Part shown: one piece after another, positions 33,455 through 41,861 of the stretch
How positions within the stretch are numbered: the stretch's first letter is position 1
How the letters are laid out: every line of letters starts with the position of its first letter
Source of the DNA: JAKPCT01 sp029553165
GTDB taxonomy: Bacteria > Bacillota > UBA4882 > UBA8346
DNA: 64,000 bases
Reading direction: 5' to 3'
Assembly: GCA_035359995.1 (NCBI GenBank)
Contig: DAORZT010000006.1
Coordinates: forward strand, 7,371 to 71,370
Notes under the pieces: model-generated
The model's database searches: none
What the model was told of the DNA's origin: nothing
Seen by the model: the letters and a program-made list of their open reading frames with translations, nothing else
Program-made: the position numbers and the translations under genes

Positions 33455-34090
33455 ATGGCCAAGGGTATTTTAGGAAAGAAAATTGGAATGACTCAAGTGT
33501 TTAGCCCTGCAGGACGTGCGGTTCCTGTGACCGTCGTTGAGGCCGGTCCTTGCGTGGTAATTCAGAAAAAAACAGTGGCAACTGATGGATATGATGCGAT
33601 TCAACTTGGCTTCGATCCTAAAAAAGAACGCTTAGTTAATAAACCGATGAAAGGCCACTTTAAGAAAGCAGGAGTAGGGCCATATCGTTTTATAAAAGAA
33701 ATAAGGGTATCACCTGAGGAATCATATGATTTGGGTCAGGAGATTAAAGCTGATATCTTTAATGAAGGCGAATGGGTTGACGTTACTGGAATTTCAAAAG
33801 GTAAGGGATTCGCTGGAGTAATTAAAAGATGGAACTTTAATCGGGCACCGATGGAACATGGTTCGATGTATCATCGACGACCTGGATCATTGAATGCAAC
33901 TGATCCTGCCAGAGTCTTTAAAGGAAGAAAACTTCCTGGAAGACTGGGTGGAGAACGTACCACTATTCAAGGACTTCAAGTTGTAAAAGTTGATCCTGAA
34001 AGAAATGTGTTACTGATTAAAGGTGCTATACCTGGTGCTAATGGTGCATATGTCGTGGTTAAGAAAACTGTTAAACGTGCTAAACAGTAA
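33455..34090 (+). CDS. rplC: 50S ribosomal protein L3
   Basis: 211 aa from the ATG after TAAGGAGGTG; an ORF reading from 33425 lies upstream of that site. KGILGKKIGMTQVF at the N-terminus, the extended loop MEHGSMYHRRPGSL reaching the peptidyl transferase centre, and GRLGGERTTIQGL are typical. It is an early assembly protein of 23S domain VI and second in the S10 operon. Confidence 0.98.
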   Translation: MAKGILGKKIGMTQVFSPAGRAVPVTVVEAGPCVVIQKKTVATDGYDAIQLGFDPKKERLVNKPMKGHFKKAGVGPYRFIKEIRVSPEESYDLGQEIKADIFNEGEWVDVTGISKGKGFAGVIKRWNFNRAPMEHGSMYHRRPGSLNATDPARVFKGRKLPGRLGGERTTIQGLQVVKVDPERNVLLIKGAIPGANGAYVVVKKTVKRAKQ

Positions 34091-34115
34091 GTGAATTGTT
34101 AGAGGAGGAAATACG

Positions 34116-34736
34116 ATGCCAACCGTACCTGTATATAATATTCAGGGTTCACAGGTAGGTGAAGTCGCCCTAAATGACCTGGTTTTTGGCGTAAAAGTAA
34201 ATGAAGCATTGTTGCACGAAGCAGTCACTATGCAACTTGCATCAAGAAGACTAGGGACTTCAGCAGTAAAGAATCGATCCGCTGTTAGAGGCGGTGGACG
34301 CAAACCTTGGCGTCAAAAAGGAACAGGTCAAGCAAGACATGGGTCAAGACGCTCACCGATATGGACTGGCGGTGGAGTTGTATTCGGGCCAACACCCCGG
34401 AGTTATAAGTTTAGTTTGCCTAAAAAAGCACGCAAACTTGCTTTAAAATCAGCTCTTTCTGCTAAAGTCGAAGCTGGTGAAATCATAGTATTAGATGCTT
34501 TGAATTTCACAGAACCAAAAACAAAGAATATGGTAAATGTCTTAAATAAATTAAATGCGATCAAACCTTTAATTGTTACCGCAGACAACGAGGAAAATGT
34601 AAATAAGTCTGCACGTAACATTCCAGGTGTACTTTCAATGGCTAGCGAAGGAATTAATGTATATGATATCTTAGCTCACAACCATTTGGTCATTACAAAA
34701 GACGCCGTGAAAAAGATTGAGGAGGCGTTAGCATAA
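34116..34736 (+). CDS. rplD: 50S ribosomal protein L4
   Basis: 206 aa. It has the L4 globular fold with the tunnel-lining loop KNRSAVRGGGRKPWRQKGTG and SRRSPIWTGGGVVFGP. In E. coli L4 represses its operon, but no such leader is recognisable here. The stop codon overlaps the rplW start (TAATG), so the two are translationally coupled. Confidence 0.98.
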   Translation: MPTVPVYNIQGSQVGEVALNDLVFGVKVNEALLHEAVTMQLASRRLGTSAVKNRSAVRGGGRKPWRQKGTGQARHGSRRSPIWTGGGVVFGPTPRSYKFSLPKKARKLALKSALSAKVEAGEIIVLDALNFTEPKTKNMVNVLNKLNAIKPLIVTADNEENVNKSARNIPGVLSMASEGINVYDILAHNHLVITKDAVKKIEEALA

Positions 34737-35020
34737 TGGAAGCAAGAGAATTAATTAAACGACCGTTAATTACTGAAAAAACAACAATGTTGATGGAAGA
34801 AAACAAATATTGTTTTCTAGTAGATCCTAGAGCTAATAAAACACAAATTCGCATGGCTATTGAAGAAATCTTCAAAGTTAAGGTTAAAGATGTTAATACC
34901 TACAATATGTTGGGTAAAGTCAAAAGAATGGGTCGCTACCAAGGACGTCGTCCTAGTTGGAAACGAGCCATAGTTACTTTGGAAGAAGGAAGTCGTATCG
35001 AATTTTTTGAAGGTGTGTAA
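34736..35020 (+). CDS. rplW: 50S ribosomal protein L23
   Basis: 94 aa. LIKRPLITEKTTMLMEENKYCF and RRPSWKRAIVTLEEG are family motifs. It lies at the exit of the polypeptide tunnel and is the docking site for trigger factor and SRP. It starts within the rplD stop codon; AGGAGG-like sequence (TGAGGAGGCG) is inside the end of rplD. Confidence 0.97.
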   Translation: MEARELIKRPLITEKTTMLMEENKYCFLVDPRANKTQIRMAIEEIFKVKVKDVNTYNMLGKVKRMGRYQGRRPSWKRAIVTLEEGSRIEFFEGV

Positions 35021-35068
35021 TTTTACGAAGATAAAACAAGGAATTAATCATTTAAGGGGGTCAGGAAG

Positions 35069-35890
35069 ATGCCGGTAAGAAAATACCAGCCAACCTCACC
35101 TGGCAGAAGGTTTATGACGGTCTCTGATTTTGCAGAGATTACGAAGACAAAGCCGGAAAAATCATTACTTGAACCAATTAAAAAGACCGGTGGAAGAAAC
35201 TCATCCGGACGTTTAACCGTTAGACACCGAGGTGGCGGTCATAAACGGATGTATCGAGTAATTGATTTTAAAAGAGATAAATTTGATATTCCTGCAAAAG
35301 TTGCAGCTATTGAATATGATCCAAACCGTTCGGCTAGAATTGCGTTATTACATTATGCTGATGGTGAAAAAAGATATATTCTTGCTCCAATAGGCTTGAA
35401 TGTGGGAGATAAAGTAGTAGCTGGACTAAATTCGGATATCAAACCTGGTAATGCATTACCATTAGCTAATATTCCGGTTGGTACCATAATTCATAATATT
35501 GAATTAAAAAAAGGTTGTGGAGCACAGTTAGTTCGAACCGCCGGAGCTGGAGCACAATTAATGGCAAAAGAAAGTGATTATGCTCATGTTAGATTACCAT
35601 CGGGTGAGATGCGATTAATTAAGGTTGATTGTATGGCTACTATTGGTCAGGTTGGAAATCTGGAACATGAAAATATAACTATTGGAAAAGCAGGGCGCTC
35701 ACGTTGGTTAGGTAGAAGACCATCTGTTCGAGGCGTAGTTATGAATCCGGTTGACCATCCACATGGTGGAGGAGAAGGTCGTTCCCCTATAGGTCGTGCA
35801 CCTGTTACTCCTTGGGGTAAACCTGCATTAGGTCACCGAACCAGAAAACACAAAGCCTCCGATCGCTTGATCGTAAAGAGACGGGCGTAA
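35069..35890 (+). CDS. rplB: 50S ribosomal protein L2
   Basis: 273 aa. It has an OB fold plus SH3-like domain with RHRGGGHKRMYRVIDF, ARIALLHYADGEKRYI and the C-terminal VDHPHGGGEGRSPIGR, which carries the conserved histidine near the peptidyl transferase centre. AAGGGGGTCAGG precedes the ATG. rpsS follows after 21 nt. Confidence 0.98.
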   Translation: MPVRKYQPTSPGRRFMTVSDFAEITKTKPEKSLLEPIKKTGGRNSSGRLTVRHRGGGHKRMYRVIDFKRDKFDIPAKVAAIEYDPNRSARIALLHYADGEKRYILAPIGLNVGDKVVAGLNSDIKPGNALPLANIPVGTIIHNIELKKGCGAQLVRTAGAGAQLMAKESDYAHVRLPSGEMRLIKVDCMATIGQVGNLEHENITIGKAGRSRWLGRRPSVRGVVMNPVDHPHGGGEGRSPIGRAPVTPWGKPALGHRTRKHKASDRLIVKRRA

Positions 35891-35911
35891 GGATATAAGG
35901 AGGGATAGTTC

Positions 35912-36193
35912 GTGGCACGTTCATTAAAAAAAGCACCATATATTCAAGAAAGTCTCTTGAAGAAAATTCAAGAAATGAATTCAAAAGGTGAAAAGAAAGT
36001 AATTAAGACATGGTCAAGAAGTTCTACCATCTATCCGGAAATGGTTGGACATACCATTGCGGTTCATGATGGACGTAAACATGTTCCAATTTATTTAACC
36101 GAAGATATGGTCGGTCATAAACTGGGAGAGTTTGCTCCAACAAGAACTTTTAAAGGGCATGCACACTCAGAAAAATCTACCGGTCTTAAATAA
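35912..36193 (+). CDS. rpsS: 30S ribosomal protein S19
   Basis: 93 aa, starting at GTG after AAGGAGGGATAG. ARSLKKAPYI, IKTWSRSSTIYPEMVGHTIA and LGEFAPTRTFKGH are diagnostic. It binds 16S rRNA in the 30S head next to S13. It is in the standard order between rplB and rplV. Confidence 0.98.
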   Translation: MARSLKKAPYIQESLLKKIQEMNSKGEKKVIKTWSRSSTIYPEMVGHTIAVHDGRKHVPIYLTEDMVGHKLGEFAPTRTFKGHAHSEKSTGLK

Positions 36194-36226
36194 TCAAGTT
36201 TTACCTCGATGAGGGGAGGGAATCTT

Positions 36227-36568
36227 ATGAATGCAAAAGCGAGTGCTAAATATGTTCGCATTGCTCCTCGTAAAGCCCGACAGGTCATTGATCTAATTCG
36301 TGGAAAACGGGTTAATGATGCGCAAACAATATTGAAGTTTACTCCAAGGTTTGCAGCTGAAGTTATTGGTAAAGTATTGAATTCAGCGATTGCCAATGCC
36401 GAAAATAATCATCAGTTAAATCGGGATAGATTAATAATCTCAGAGGCTTATGTTGATCAAGGTCCGACCATGAAACGACAAATGCCTAGGGCTCAGGGTC
36501 GAGCAGCTTTGATTCGCAAACGAACCAGTCATATTACAATAGTACTGGCAGAGAAGGAGGGCAAGTAA
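36227..36568 (+). CDS. rplV: 50S ribosomal protein L22
   Basis: 113 aa from the ATG after GAGGGGAGGG; an upstream reading from 36209 includes that site. KYVRIAPRKARQVIDLIRGK and the hairpin tip near GPTMKRQMPRAQGRA line the exit tunnel. The last base of its stop is shared with the rpsC start (TAATG), so the genes are coupled. Confidence 0.97.
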   Translation: MNAKASAKYVRIAPRKARQVIDLIRGKRVNDAQTILKFTPRFAAEVIGKVLNSAIANAENNHQLNRDRLIISEAYVDQGPTMKRQMPRAQGRAALIRKRTSHITIVLAEKEGK

Positions 36569-37236
36569 TGGGTCAGAAATCACATCCAATAGGATTACGG
36601 GTTGGAATTATCCGCGATTGGGATGGACGTTGGTTTGCTCGGAAAAAAGAGTATGCCGAACTAATTCTCGAAGATGTGAAAATCCGTAAATACGTCAAGA
36701 ATAAGTTATATGCCTCCGGAATTGCCAAAGTGGAAATTGAAAGAGCCGCAAATCGTGTTAAAGTCACCATCCACACCGCAAGACCGGGAATGGTAATTGG
36801 TAGACAAGGTAATGAAGTTGAAAATATTCGAAAAGAATTGGAGAAAATTACTAATAAGCAAGTTCAATTGAATATTGCTGAAGTAAAAGTACCTGAATTG
36901 AATGCTCAATTGGTAGCTGAAAATATTGCGTTCCAGTTAGAGAGAAGAACTTCATACCGTCGGGCGATGAAGCAATCCATCAATCGCACCATGCGTTTAG
37001 GAGCACAAGGAATCAAAGTTGCTTGTAGCGGGCGATTAATGGGTGCTGAAATTGCTAGGACCGAAGGATACAGTGAAGGCAAAGTACCATTGCATACCTT
37101 AAGAGCTGATATTGATTATGGATTTGCCGAAGCAAATACAACCTATGGAAAAATTGGTGTAAAGGTATGGATCTACAAAGGAGAAATCCTCCATGCTCGT
37201 AACCGGGCTGGCGCCAAAGCTGAAGGGGGAGTTTGA
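36568..37236 (+). CDS. rpsC: 30S ribosomal protein S3
   Basis: 222 aa. GQKSHPIGLRVGII begins the protein. The KH domain GMVIGRQGNEVENIRKELE lies near residues 71-90, and the C-terminal domain contains GAQGIKVACSGRLMGAEIAR and PLHTLRADIDYG. It forms the mRNA entry site with S4 and S5. GAAGGAGGGCAA precedes the ATG. rplP begins 3 nt beyond the stop. Confidence 0.98.
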   Translation: MGQKSHPIGLRVGIIRDWDGRWFARKKEYAELILEDVKIRKYVKNKLYASGIAKVEIERAANRVKVTIHTARPGMVIGRQGNEVENIRKELEKITNKQVQLNIAEVKVPELNAQLVAENIAFQLERRTSYRRAMKQSINRTMRLGAQGIKVACSGRLMGAEIARTEGYSEGKVPLHTLRADIDYGFAEANTTYGKIGVKVWIYKGEILHARNRAGAKAEGGV

Positions 37237-37238
37237 AG

Positions 37239-37673
37239 ATGCCACTGGTACCAAAAAGAGTTAAACATCGAAAAGTACATCGTGGACGAATGAAAGGTAA
37301 AGCCATCAGAGGTTCACAATTGGTTTCAGGAGATTTTGGTCTTCAAGCTACTGAACCAGGATGGATCACCAATGTACAGATTGAAGCCGCACGTATTGCA
37401 ATGACCAGACATATCAAACGTGGTGGTAAGGTATGGATTAAAATATTCCCAGATAAGTCAGTAACAGCAAAACCGGCTGAAACCCGTATGGGTAGTGGTA
37501 AAGGTTCACCAGAGCACTGGGTTGCTGTAGTAAAGCCTGGTAGAATTCTTTTCGAAATTCAAGGTGTTGCTGAAGAATTGGCACGCGAAGCAATGCGTTT
37601 AGCTTCTCATAAACTTCCGATCAAATGCAAATTTGTAAAACGTGAGGAAGCAGGTGAAGTAAATGAAAGCTAA
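37239..37673 (+). CDS. rplP: 50S ribosomal protein L16
   Basis: 144 aa from the ATG at 37239; a TTG at 37233 overlaps the rpsC stop. PKRVKHRKVHRGRMKGKA, RIAMTRHIKRGGKVWIKIFP and MGSGKGSPEHWVAVVKPGR identify L16, which positions tRNA in the A site. It overlaps rpmC by 11 nt. Confidence 0.97.
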   Translation: MPLVPKRVKHRKVHRGRMKGKAIRGSQLVSGDFGLQATEPGWITNVQIEAARIAMTRHIKRGGKVWIKIFPDKSVTAKPAETRMGSGKGSPEHWVAVVKPGRILFEIQGVAEELAREAMRLASHKLPIKCKFVKREEAGEVNES

Positions 37674-37866
37674 AGAATTAAGAGAAATGACCCCGGATGA
37701 ACTTCAAACTAAGCTGACAAGTTTAAAAGAGGAATTATTCAATTTACGTTTTCAAGTCGCTACCGGGCAGCTTGATAATCCAATGAGGATTCGCGATGTT
37801 CGAAAAAATATTGCCCGCATTTTAACAATAATTCGTGAAAATGAACTTAAAGCGGGTAAGGTTTGA
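37663..37866 (+). CDS. rpmC: 50S ribosomal protein L29
   Basis: 67 aa all-helical protein. KELREMTPDELQTKLTSLKEELFNLRFQ and the RDVRKNIARILTIIRE end are typical. It sits by the exit tunnel next to L23. It starts inside rplP, with GAGGAAGCAGGTG providing the ribosome site. Confidence 0.97.
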   Translation: MKAKELREMTPDELQTKLTSLKEELFNLRFQVATGQLDNPMRIRDVRKNIARILTIIRENELKAGKV

Positions 37867-37895
37867 GCGGATTGAGGATAGAGGAGGAATAAAAA

Positions 37896-38153
37896 ATGGC
37901 TGATCGTGCTCTTAGAAAGACAAGAGTAGGAATAGTTACCAGCGACAAAATGGATAAGACCATTGTTGTGGCAGTACAACGCTTAGTAAGACATCCGTTA
38001 TATGGTCGTATCATTAAACTTACTCAAAAAATTAAAGCTCATGATGAAAACAATGAATGCAGAGTGGGCGATAAAGTAAGAGTCATGGAAACACGGCCTC
38101 TTAGCAAAGATAAGAGATGGCGTGTAGTAAACATAATTGAAAGAGCAAAATAA
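37896..38153 (+). CDS. rpsQ: 30S ribosomal protein S17
   Basis: 85 aa OB-fold protein. RKTRVGIVTSDKMDKTIVVAV and MKVRMETRPLSK-like VRVMETRPLSKDKRWRVV are diagnostic. It is a primary 16S rRNA binder. GAGGAGGAATAAAAA precedes the ATG. rplN follows after 23 nt. Confidence 0.97.
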   Translation: MADRALRKTRVGIVTSDKMDKTIVVAVQRLVRHPLYGRIIKLTQKIKAHDENNECRVGDKVRVMETRPLSKDKRWRVVNIIERAK

Positions 38154-38176
38154 TTGCTTGAAAGGAGGAGCCGACC

Positions 38177-38572
38177 GTGATTCAGGCGCAAACCTTTTTA
38201 AATGTAGCTGATAATTCTGGAGCTAAGCAAGTGATGTGTATTCGAGTCTTGGGAGGTTCAAAAAAAAGGTATGCCCGTGTAGGGGACCTGATTATAGCAG
38301 TCGTCAAGGACGCACTTCCTCCTTCTGCCGCAAAGAAAGGCGCAGGCGGAGGCAGTGTTAAAAAAGGCGATGTGGTAAAAGCGGTTGTAGTCCGTACTAC
38401 CAAAGAGACCAAACGTCCTGACGGTTCATATATCAGATTTGATGATAATGCCGCGGTCATCCTTAATGAACAACTCAACCCAAAAGGAACTCGTATCTTT
38501 GGGCCAGTTGCTCGGGAACTTCGCGATAAGAATTTTATGAAAATTGTATCGTTAGCGCCAGAAGTTCTATGA
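38177..38572 (+). CDS. rplN: 50S ribosomal protein L14 with an extra loop
   Basis: 131 aa, starting at GTG after AAAGGAGGAG. VADNSGAKQVMCIRVLGG and VKKGDVVKAVVVRT identify L14. It is about 9 residues longer than the usual 122: a Pro/Ala/Lys/Gly-rich segment (PPSAAKKGAGGG, residues 48-59) replaces the short turn between KDA and VKKGD. The insert keeps the frame and is solvent-exposed in the known fold. It lies at the subunit interface. Confidence 0.97.
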   Translation: MIQAQTFLNVADNSGAKQVMCIRVLGGSKKRYARVGDLIIAVVKDALPPSAAKKGAGGGSVKKGDVVKAVVVRTTKETKRPDGSYIRFDDNAAVILNEQLNPKGTRIFGPVARELRDKNFMKIVSLAPEVL

Positions 38573-38599
38573 GAATGGTCAGAGAGGAGATTTATAAAG

Positions 38600-38917
38600 A
38601 TGGGTAAGCTAAGCATTAAAAAAGGCGATCAAGTAGTAGTGATTGCCGGAAAACAAAGAGGTAAAAAAGGTAAGGTTCAAAAGGTTCATCCAGCTGATAA
38701 TACTGTTTTGGTAGAAGGTTTGAATTTAGTCAAAAAACATTCCAAGCCTTCACAAACCAATCCACAAGGTGGAGTTATTGACAAATCATTGCCAATAAAT
38801 GTTTCAAAGGTAATGCTCATTTGTCCCGAATGTAATGAACCTATCAGAGTAGCGCGTAAGCGGACTGAAGATGGAGTTGTACGTGTTTGTCGTAAATGCA
38901 GCCGTAATATCGATTAA
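38600..38917 (+). CDS. rplX: 50S ribosomal protein L24
   Basis: 105 aa. N-terminal KOW segment KKGDQVVVIAGKQRGKKGKV. The C-terminal half has two CxxC pairs (CPEC and CRKC), a zinc-binding form seen in many Bacillota. It is an assembly initiator of the 50S subunit. AGAGGAGATTT lies before the ATG; rplE follows. Confidence 0.97.
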   Translation: MGKLSIKKGDQVVVIAGKQRGKKGKVQKVHPADNTVLVEGLNLVKKHSKPSQTNPQGGVIDKSLPINVSKVMLICPECNEPIRVARKRTEDGVVRVCRKCSRNID

Positions 38918-38948
38918 TTGATAACTGTTTTGGAGGGGGGTGCAATCA

Positions 38949-39488
38949 ATGTCTCGGCTAAAAGAGAAGTATGAAAAAGAAGTTATAGTCGGTTTAAAGA
39001 ATCGTTTTGGATATAAGAACAGTATGGAAATCCCTTCTATTAATAAAGTAATAATTAATATGGGAGTTGGTGAAGCAACAGCTGACTCTAAAGCAATTGA
39101 TGCCGCAGTAAATGACTTAACTTTAATCAGTGGTCAAAAACCAATCGTAACAAGAGCAAAAAAATCAATTGCTGCTTTCAAATTAAGGGCTGGTATGCCA
39201 ATTGGTTGCAAGGTAACGCTGAGAGGCGAACGTATGTATCAATTTTTAGATAAATTATTTAATATTGCTTTACCACGGATCAGGGATTTTCGGGGAGTTT
39301 CACCAAAGGCTTTTGATGGTCGTGGTAATTATACACTCGGAATCAAAGAGCAATTGATCTTTCCCGAAATTAATATTGATAAAGTTGATAAAACCCGTGG
39401 CATGGATATTGTAATTGTAACTAGTGCTCAAAATGATGAAGAGGCATTTGAACTCTTAAAGTTAATGGGCATGCCTTTTAGAGCATGA
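38949..39488 (+). CDS. rplE: 50S ribosomal protein L5
   Basis: 179 aa from the ATG after GGAGGGGGGTGCAATCA; an upstream ATG-less reading from 38940 lies in the ribosome site. IINMGVGEA, KPIVTRAKKSIAAFKLR and GRGNYTLGIKEQLIFPEI are typical. It binds 5S rRNA and the P-site tRNA elbow. It is followed by zinc-type rpsN 19 nt downstream. Confidence 0.98.
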   Translation: MSRLKEKYEKEVIVGLKNRFGYKNSMEIPSINKVIINMGVGEATADSKAIDAAVNDLTLISGQKPIVTRAKKSIAAFKLRAGMPIGCKVTLRGERMYQFLDKLFNIALPRIRDFRGVSPKAFDGRGNYTLGIKEQLIFPEINIDKVDKTRGMDIVIVTSAQNDEEAFELLKLMGMPFRA

Positions 39489-39507
39489 CCGCGAAGGAGG
39501 ATAAAGT

Positions 39508-39693
39508 ATGGCTAAAACCTCTATGATTATTAAAGCAAATCGAAAACCCAAATTTGCAGTAAGGAAACATAACCGTTGCAAAATATGCGGACGGCCGCAC
39601 GGATATATGCGTAAGTTTGGGATGTGCCGTATATGTTTCCGCAATTTAGCTCACCGCGGTGAACTCCCAGGAGTAACTAAAGCAAGTTGGTGA
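39508..39693 (+). CDS. rpsN: 30S ribosomal protein S14, zinc-binding (type Z)
   Basis: 61 aa short form with CKICGRPHGY and CRICF giving a four-cysteine zinc site, then NLAHRGELPGVTKASW. It contrasts with the longer zinc-free S14 that many bacteria also encode elsewhere. GAAGGAGGATAA precedes the ATG. It lies in the standard position in the spc operon. Confidence 0.98.
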   Translation: MAKTSMIIKANRKPKFAVRKHNRCKICGRPHGYMRKFGMCRICFRNLAHRGELPGVTKASW

Positions 39694-39732
39694 GAGTTTA
39701 TTTCCGTTTAAACGGAAGGAGGTTCAAGAAAT

Positions 39733-40128
39733 ATGGTAATGACAGATCCAATCGCCGATATGCTTACGAGAATTAGAAATGCAACCATAGTTAGAGATAA
39801 AATTGTCGAAATTCCATCTTCAAAGATCAAGCAAGAAATTTCAAAGATCCTTAAAGAAGAAGGATATATTGAAGATTTTGAAATTGTTGATGATGGTAAA
39901 CAAGGCAAAATCAGGATTTATCTTAAGTATAACGGTAAAGACAAAGTTATATCTGGTTTAAAAAGAATCAGCAAACCAGGATTGAAAGTCTATGCAAATA
40001 AAGATGAGATTCCTAAAGTCTTAGGAGGACTGGGAATAGCTATTTTATCTACTTCGCAAGGTATTATGACTGACCGAAATGCCAGAAGTAAGGGTATTGG
40101 TGGCGAAGTAATTTGTTATGTTTGGTAA
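39733..40128 (+). CDS. rpsH: 30S ribosomal protein S8
   Basis: 131 aa. MTDPIADMLTRIRNA at the start and GGLGIAILSTSQGIMTDRNAR near the end are diagnostic. It binds the central domain of 16S rRNA and in E. coli represses spc mRNA; no such site was looked for structurally here. GGAAGGAGGTT precedes the ATG. rplF follows. Confidence 0.98.
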   Translation: MVMTDPIADMLTRIRNATIVRDKIVEIPSSKIKQEISKILKEEGYIEDFEIVDDGKQGKIRIYLKYNGKDKVISGLKRISKPGLKVYANKDEIPKVLGGLGIAILSTSQGIMTDRNARSKGIGGEVICYVW

Positions 40129-40160
40129 GAAGACAGGAAGAACGGGGGGTGTAATTTAAG

Positions 40161-40709
40161 ATGTCTCGAATTGGACGTAAACCTGTTGTAATACCCCAGG
40201 GAGTACAGGTTGAGGTTAATGGAAATACATTGAAGGTTAAAGGACCTAAAGGTGAATTAACCCAGACTGTGCATCCTGATATTAAAATAGTGGTAGAAGA
40301 TAATCTTCTAAAAGTTGAAAGACCGTCAGACCAGAAAGAACACCGTTCTTTACACGGCTTAACTCGTTCTTTGGCTGCAAATATGGTTGAAGGAGTTACT
40401 AACGGTTTTACAAAGGGATTAGAAATTAATGGTGTAGGTTATAGGGCGACTAAACAAGGTAATAACTTAGTTTTAGCAATGGGATACTCTCATCCAGTCG
40501 AAATTCAGCCTTTAAAAGGAATAGAGTTTGAAGTACCTGCACCAAATAAAATCATCGTTAAGGGTATTGATAAACAAGTAGTTGGTCAGATGGCTGCACA
40601 AATCAGAGCAGTCCGTGAACCTGAACCATATAAAGGCAAGGGTATCAAATACGAGAATGAAGTTATTAAGCGTAAAGCTGGTAAAGCTGGTAAAGCCGGG
40701 AAGAAATAA
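40161..40709 (+). CDS. rplF: 50S ribosomal protein L6
   Basis: 182 aa with the two tandem L6 domains: SRIGRKPVVIPQGVQVEV at the start and YKGKGIKYENEVIKRKAGK at the end. The C-terminus carries a short AGK triplet repeat (KAGKAGKAGKK) encoded by repeated GGTAAAGCT units, a place where slippage could vary length. It lies near the factor-binding site of the 50S subunit. Confidence 0.98.
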   Translation: MSRIGRKPVVIPQGVQVEVNGNTLKVKGPKGELTQTVHPDIKIVVEDNLLKVERPSDQKEHRSLHGLTRSLAANMVEGVTNGFTKGLEINGVGYRATKQGNNLVLAMGYSHPVEIQPLKGIEFEVPAPNKIIVKGIDKQVVGQMAAQIRAVREPEPYKGKGIKYENEVIKRKAGKAGKAGKK

Positions 40710-40737
40710 TTTTTCCGGGAAAGGAGTGTAACCTGAT

Positions 40738-41109
40738 ATGTATAAACGGCCTCAACGCCGCGAAGCACGAATTCGTAGACATATTCGCCTTCGAAAAAAA
40801 ATTGAAGGGACCGAAACACGTCCAAGATTAAGTGTATTTCGCAGTTTGCACCATATTTATGCTCAGGTTATTGATGATGTAAATGGCGTAACATTAGTAT
40901 CAGCATCATCTGTTGAACCAGAGATTCGAGCACAATTAAAAGGTAAATGTGGAAATATTGATGCTGCCAAAGTAGTTGGTAGTGCTATAGCCAAAAAATC
41001 ATTGGCCAAAGGGATTAAAACTGTTGTTTTTGACCGTGGTGGTTATATCTATCATGGTAGAATTAAAGCTTTAGCTGATGCAGCTAGAGAATCAGGCTTA
41101 GAATTTTAA
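40738..41109 (+). CDS. rplR: 50S ribosomal protein L18
   Basis: 123 aa. IEGTETRPRLSVFRSLHHIYAQV and the end GGYIYHGRIKALADAARE are typical of this 5S rRNA-binding protein. GAAAGGAGTG precedes the ATG. rpsE follows 17 nt downstream. Confidence 0.98.
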   Translation: MYKRPQRREARIRRHIRLRKKIEGTETRPRLSVFRSLHHIYAQVIDDVNGVTLVSASSVEPEIRAQLKGKCGNIDAAKVVGSAIAKKSLAKGIKTVVFDRGGYIYHGRIKALADAARESGLEF

Positions 41110-41126
41110 GCGACGGGGGGATAATA

Positions 41127-41627
41127 TTGAAGCGAATTGACCCTAATCAATTAGAACTAACTGAAAAAGTAGTTCATATAAATCGAGTTGCTAAGGTTGT
41201 AAAGGGAGGTCGTCGTTTCAGCTTCAGCGCCTTAGTGGTAGTTGGAGATGGAAACGGACATGTTGGAACCGGATTAGGAAAAGCTTCAGAAGTTCCTGAA
41301 GCTATCCGTAAAGGTGTTGAGGATGCCAAGAAGAACCTGATCGAGGTTCCATTAAAAGGTACGACGATTCCGCATCAAGTTGAAGGTAACTTTGGCGCTG
41401 GTAAAGTATTGTTAAAACCTGCAGCACCTGGTACTGGAGTTATTGCTGGTGGTCCGGTCCGTGCAGTATTAGAGAGTGCCGGTGTAAGAGACATTTTGAC
41501 AAAATCACTGGGTTCTTCTAATGCGCTGAATATTGTTCATGCAACAATAGCAGGACTAAAAGAATTAAAAAGACCAGAAGAAGTAGCTGCAATGCGCGGA
41601 AAAACCTTGGATGAAATTCTCGGATAG
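41127..41627 (+). CDS. rpsE: 30S ribosomal protein S5
   Basis: 166 aa, starting at TTG after ACGGGGGGATAATA. The dsRBD-like N-terminal half contains KVVKGGRRFSFSALVVVGD and GHVGTGLGKASEVPEAI; the C-terminal half contains SAGVRDILTKSLGSSNALN. It contributes to decoding accuracy with S4 and S12. It is in the canonical order before rpmD. Confidence 0.97.
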   Translation: MKRIDPNQLELTEKVVHINRVAKVVKGGRRFSFSALVVVGDGNGHVGTGLGKASEVPEAIRKGVEDAKKNLIEVPLKGTTIPHQVEGNFGAGKVLLKPAAPGTGVIAGGPVRAVLESAGVRDILTKSLGSSNALNIVHATIAGLKELKRPEEVAAMRGKTLDEILG

Positions 41628-41638
41628 GAGGGAATAAT

Positions 41639-41848
41639 ATGCCAAGAAAAAAAAGTCAAACAGAGAATAAGACTCTAACAATTACGTTAAAACATAGTGC
41701 AATTGGACGGTCACAAGTTCAAAAGGATACTTTGAAAGCTTTAGGATTTAAAAAATTAAATCAAACAATTTCTAAAGTTGACAATCCAGCAATTCGTGGT
41801 ATGATTAAAACTGTTGAACATTTAGTTGAAGTAAAAGAAGAAGCCTAG
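41639..41848 (+). CDS. rpmD: 50S ribosomal protein L30
   Basis: 69 aa, slightly longer than the usual 58-60. An N-terminal charged extension (about 10 residues) precedes LTITLKHSAIGRSQVQKDTLKALGF, and DNPAIRGMIKTVEHLVEV ends the family core. AGGAGGGAATAAT lies before the ATG. rplO follows. Confidence 0.96.
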   Translation: MPRKKSQTENKTLTITLKHSAIGRSQVQKDTLKALGFKKLNQTISKVDNPAIRGMIKTVEHLVEVKEEA

Positions 41849-41861
41849 GGGGTGCTCTTTG

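Noticed and set aside
38182..38616. 144-codon minus-strand ORF covering rplN
   Set aside because: It is a shadow of the clearly real L14 gene.
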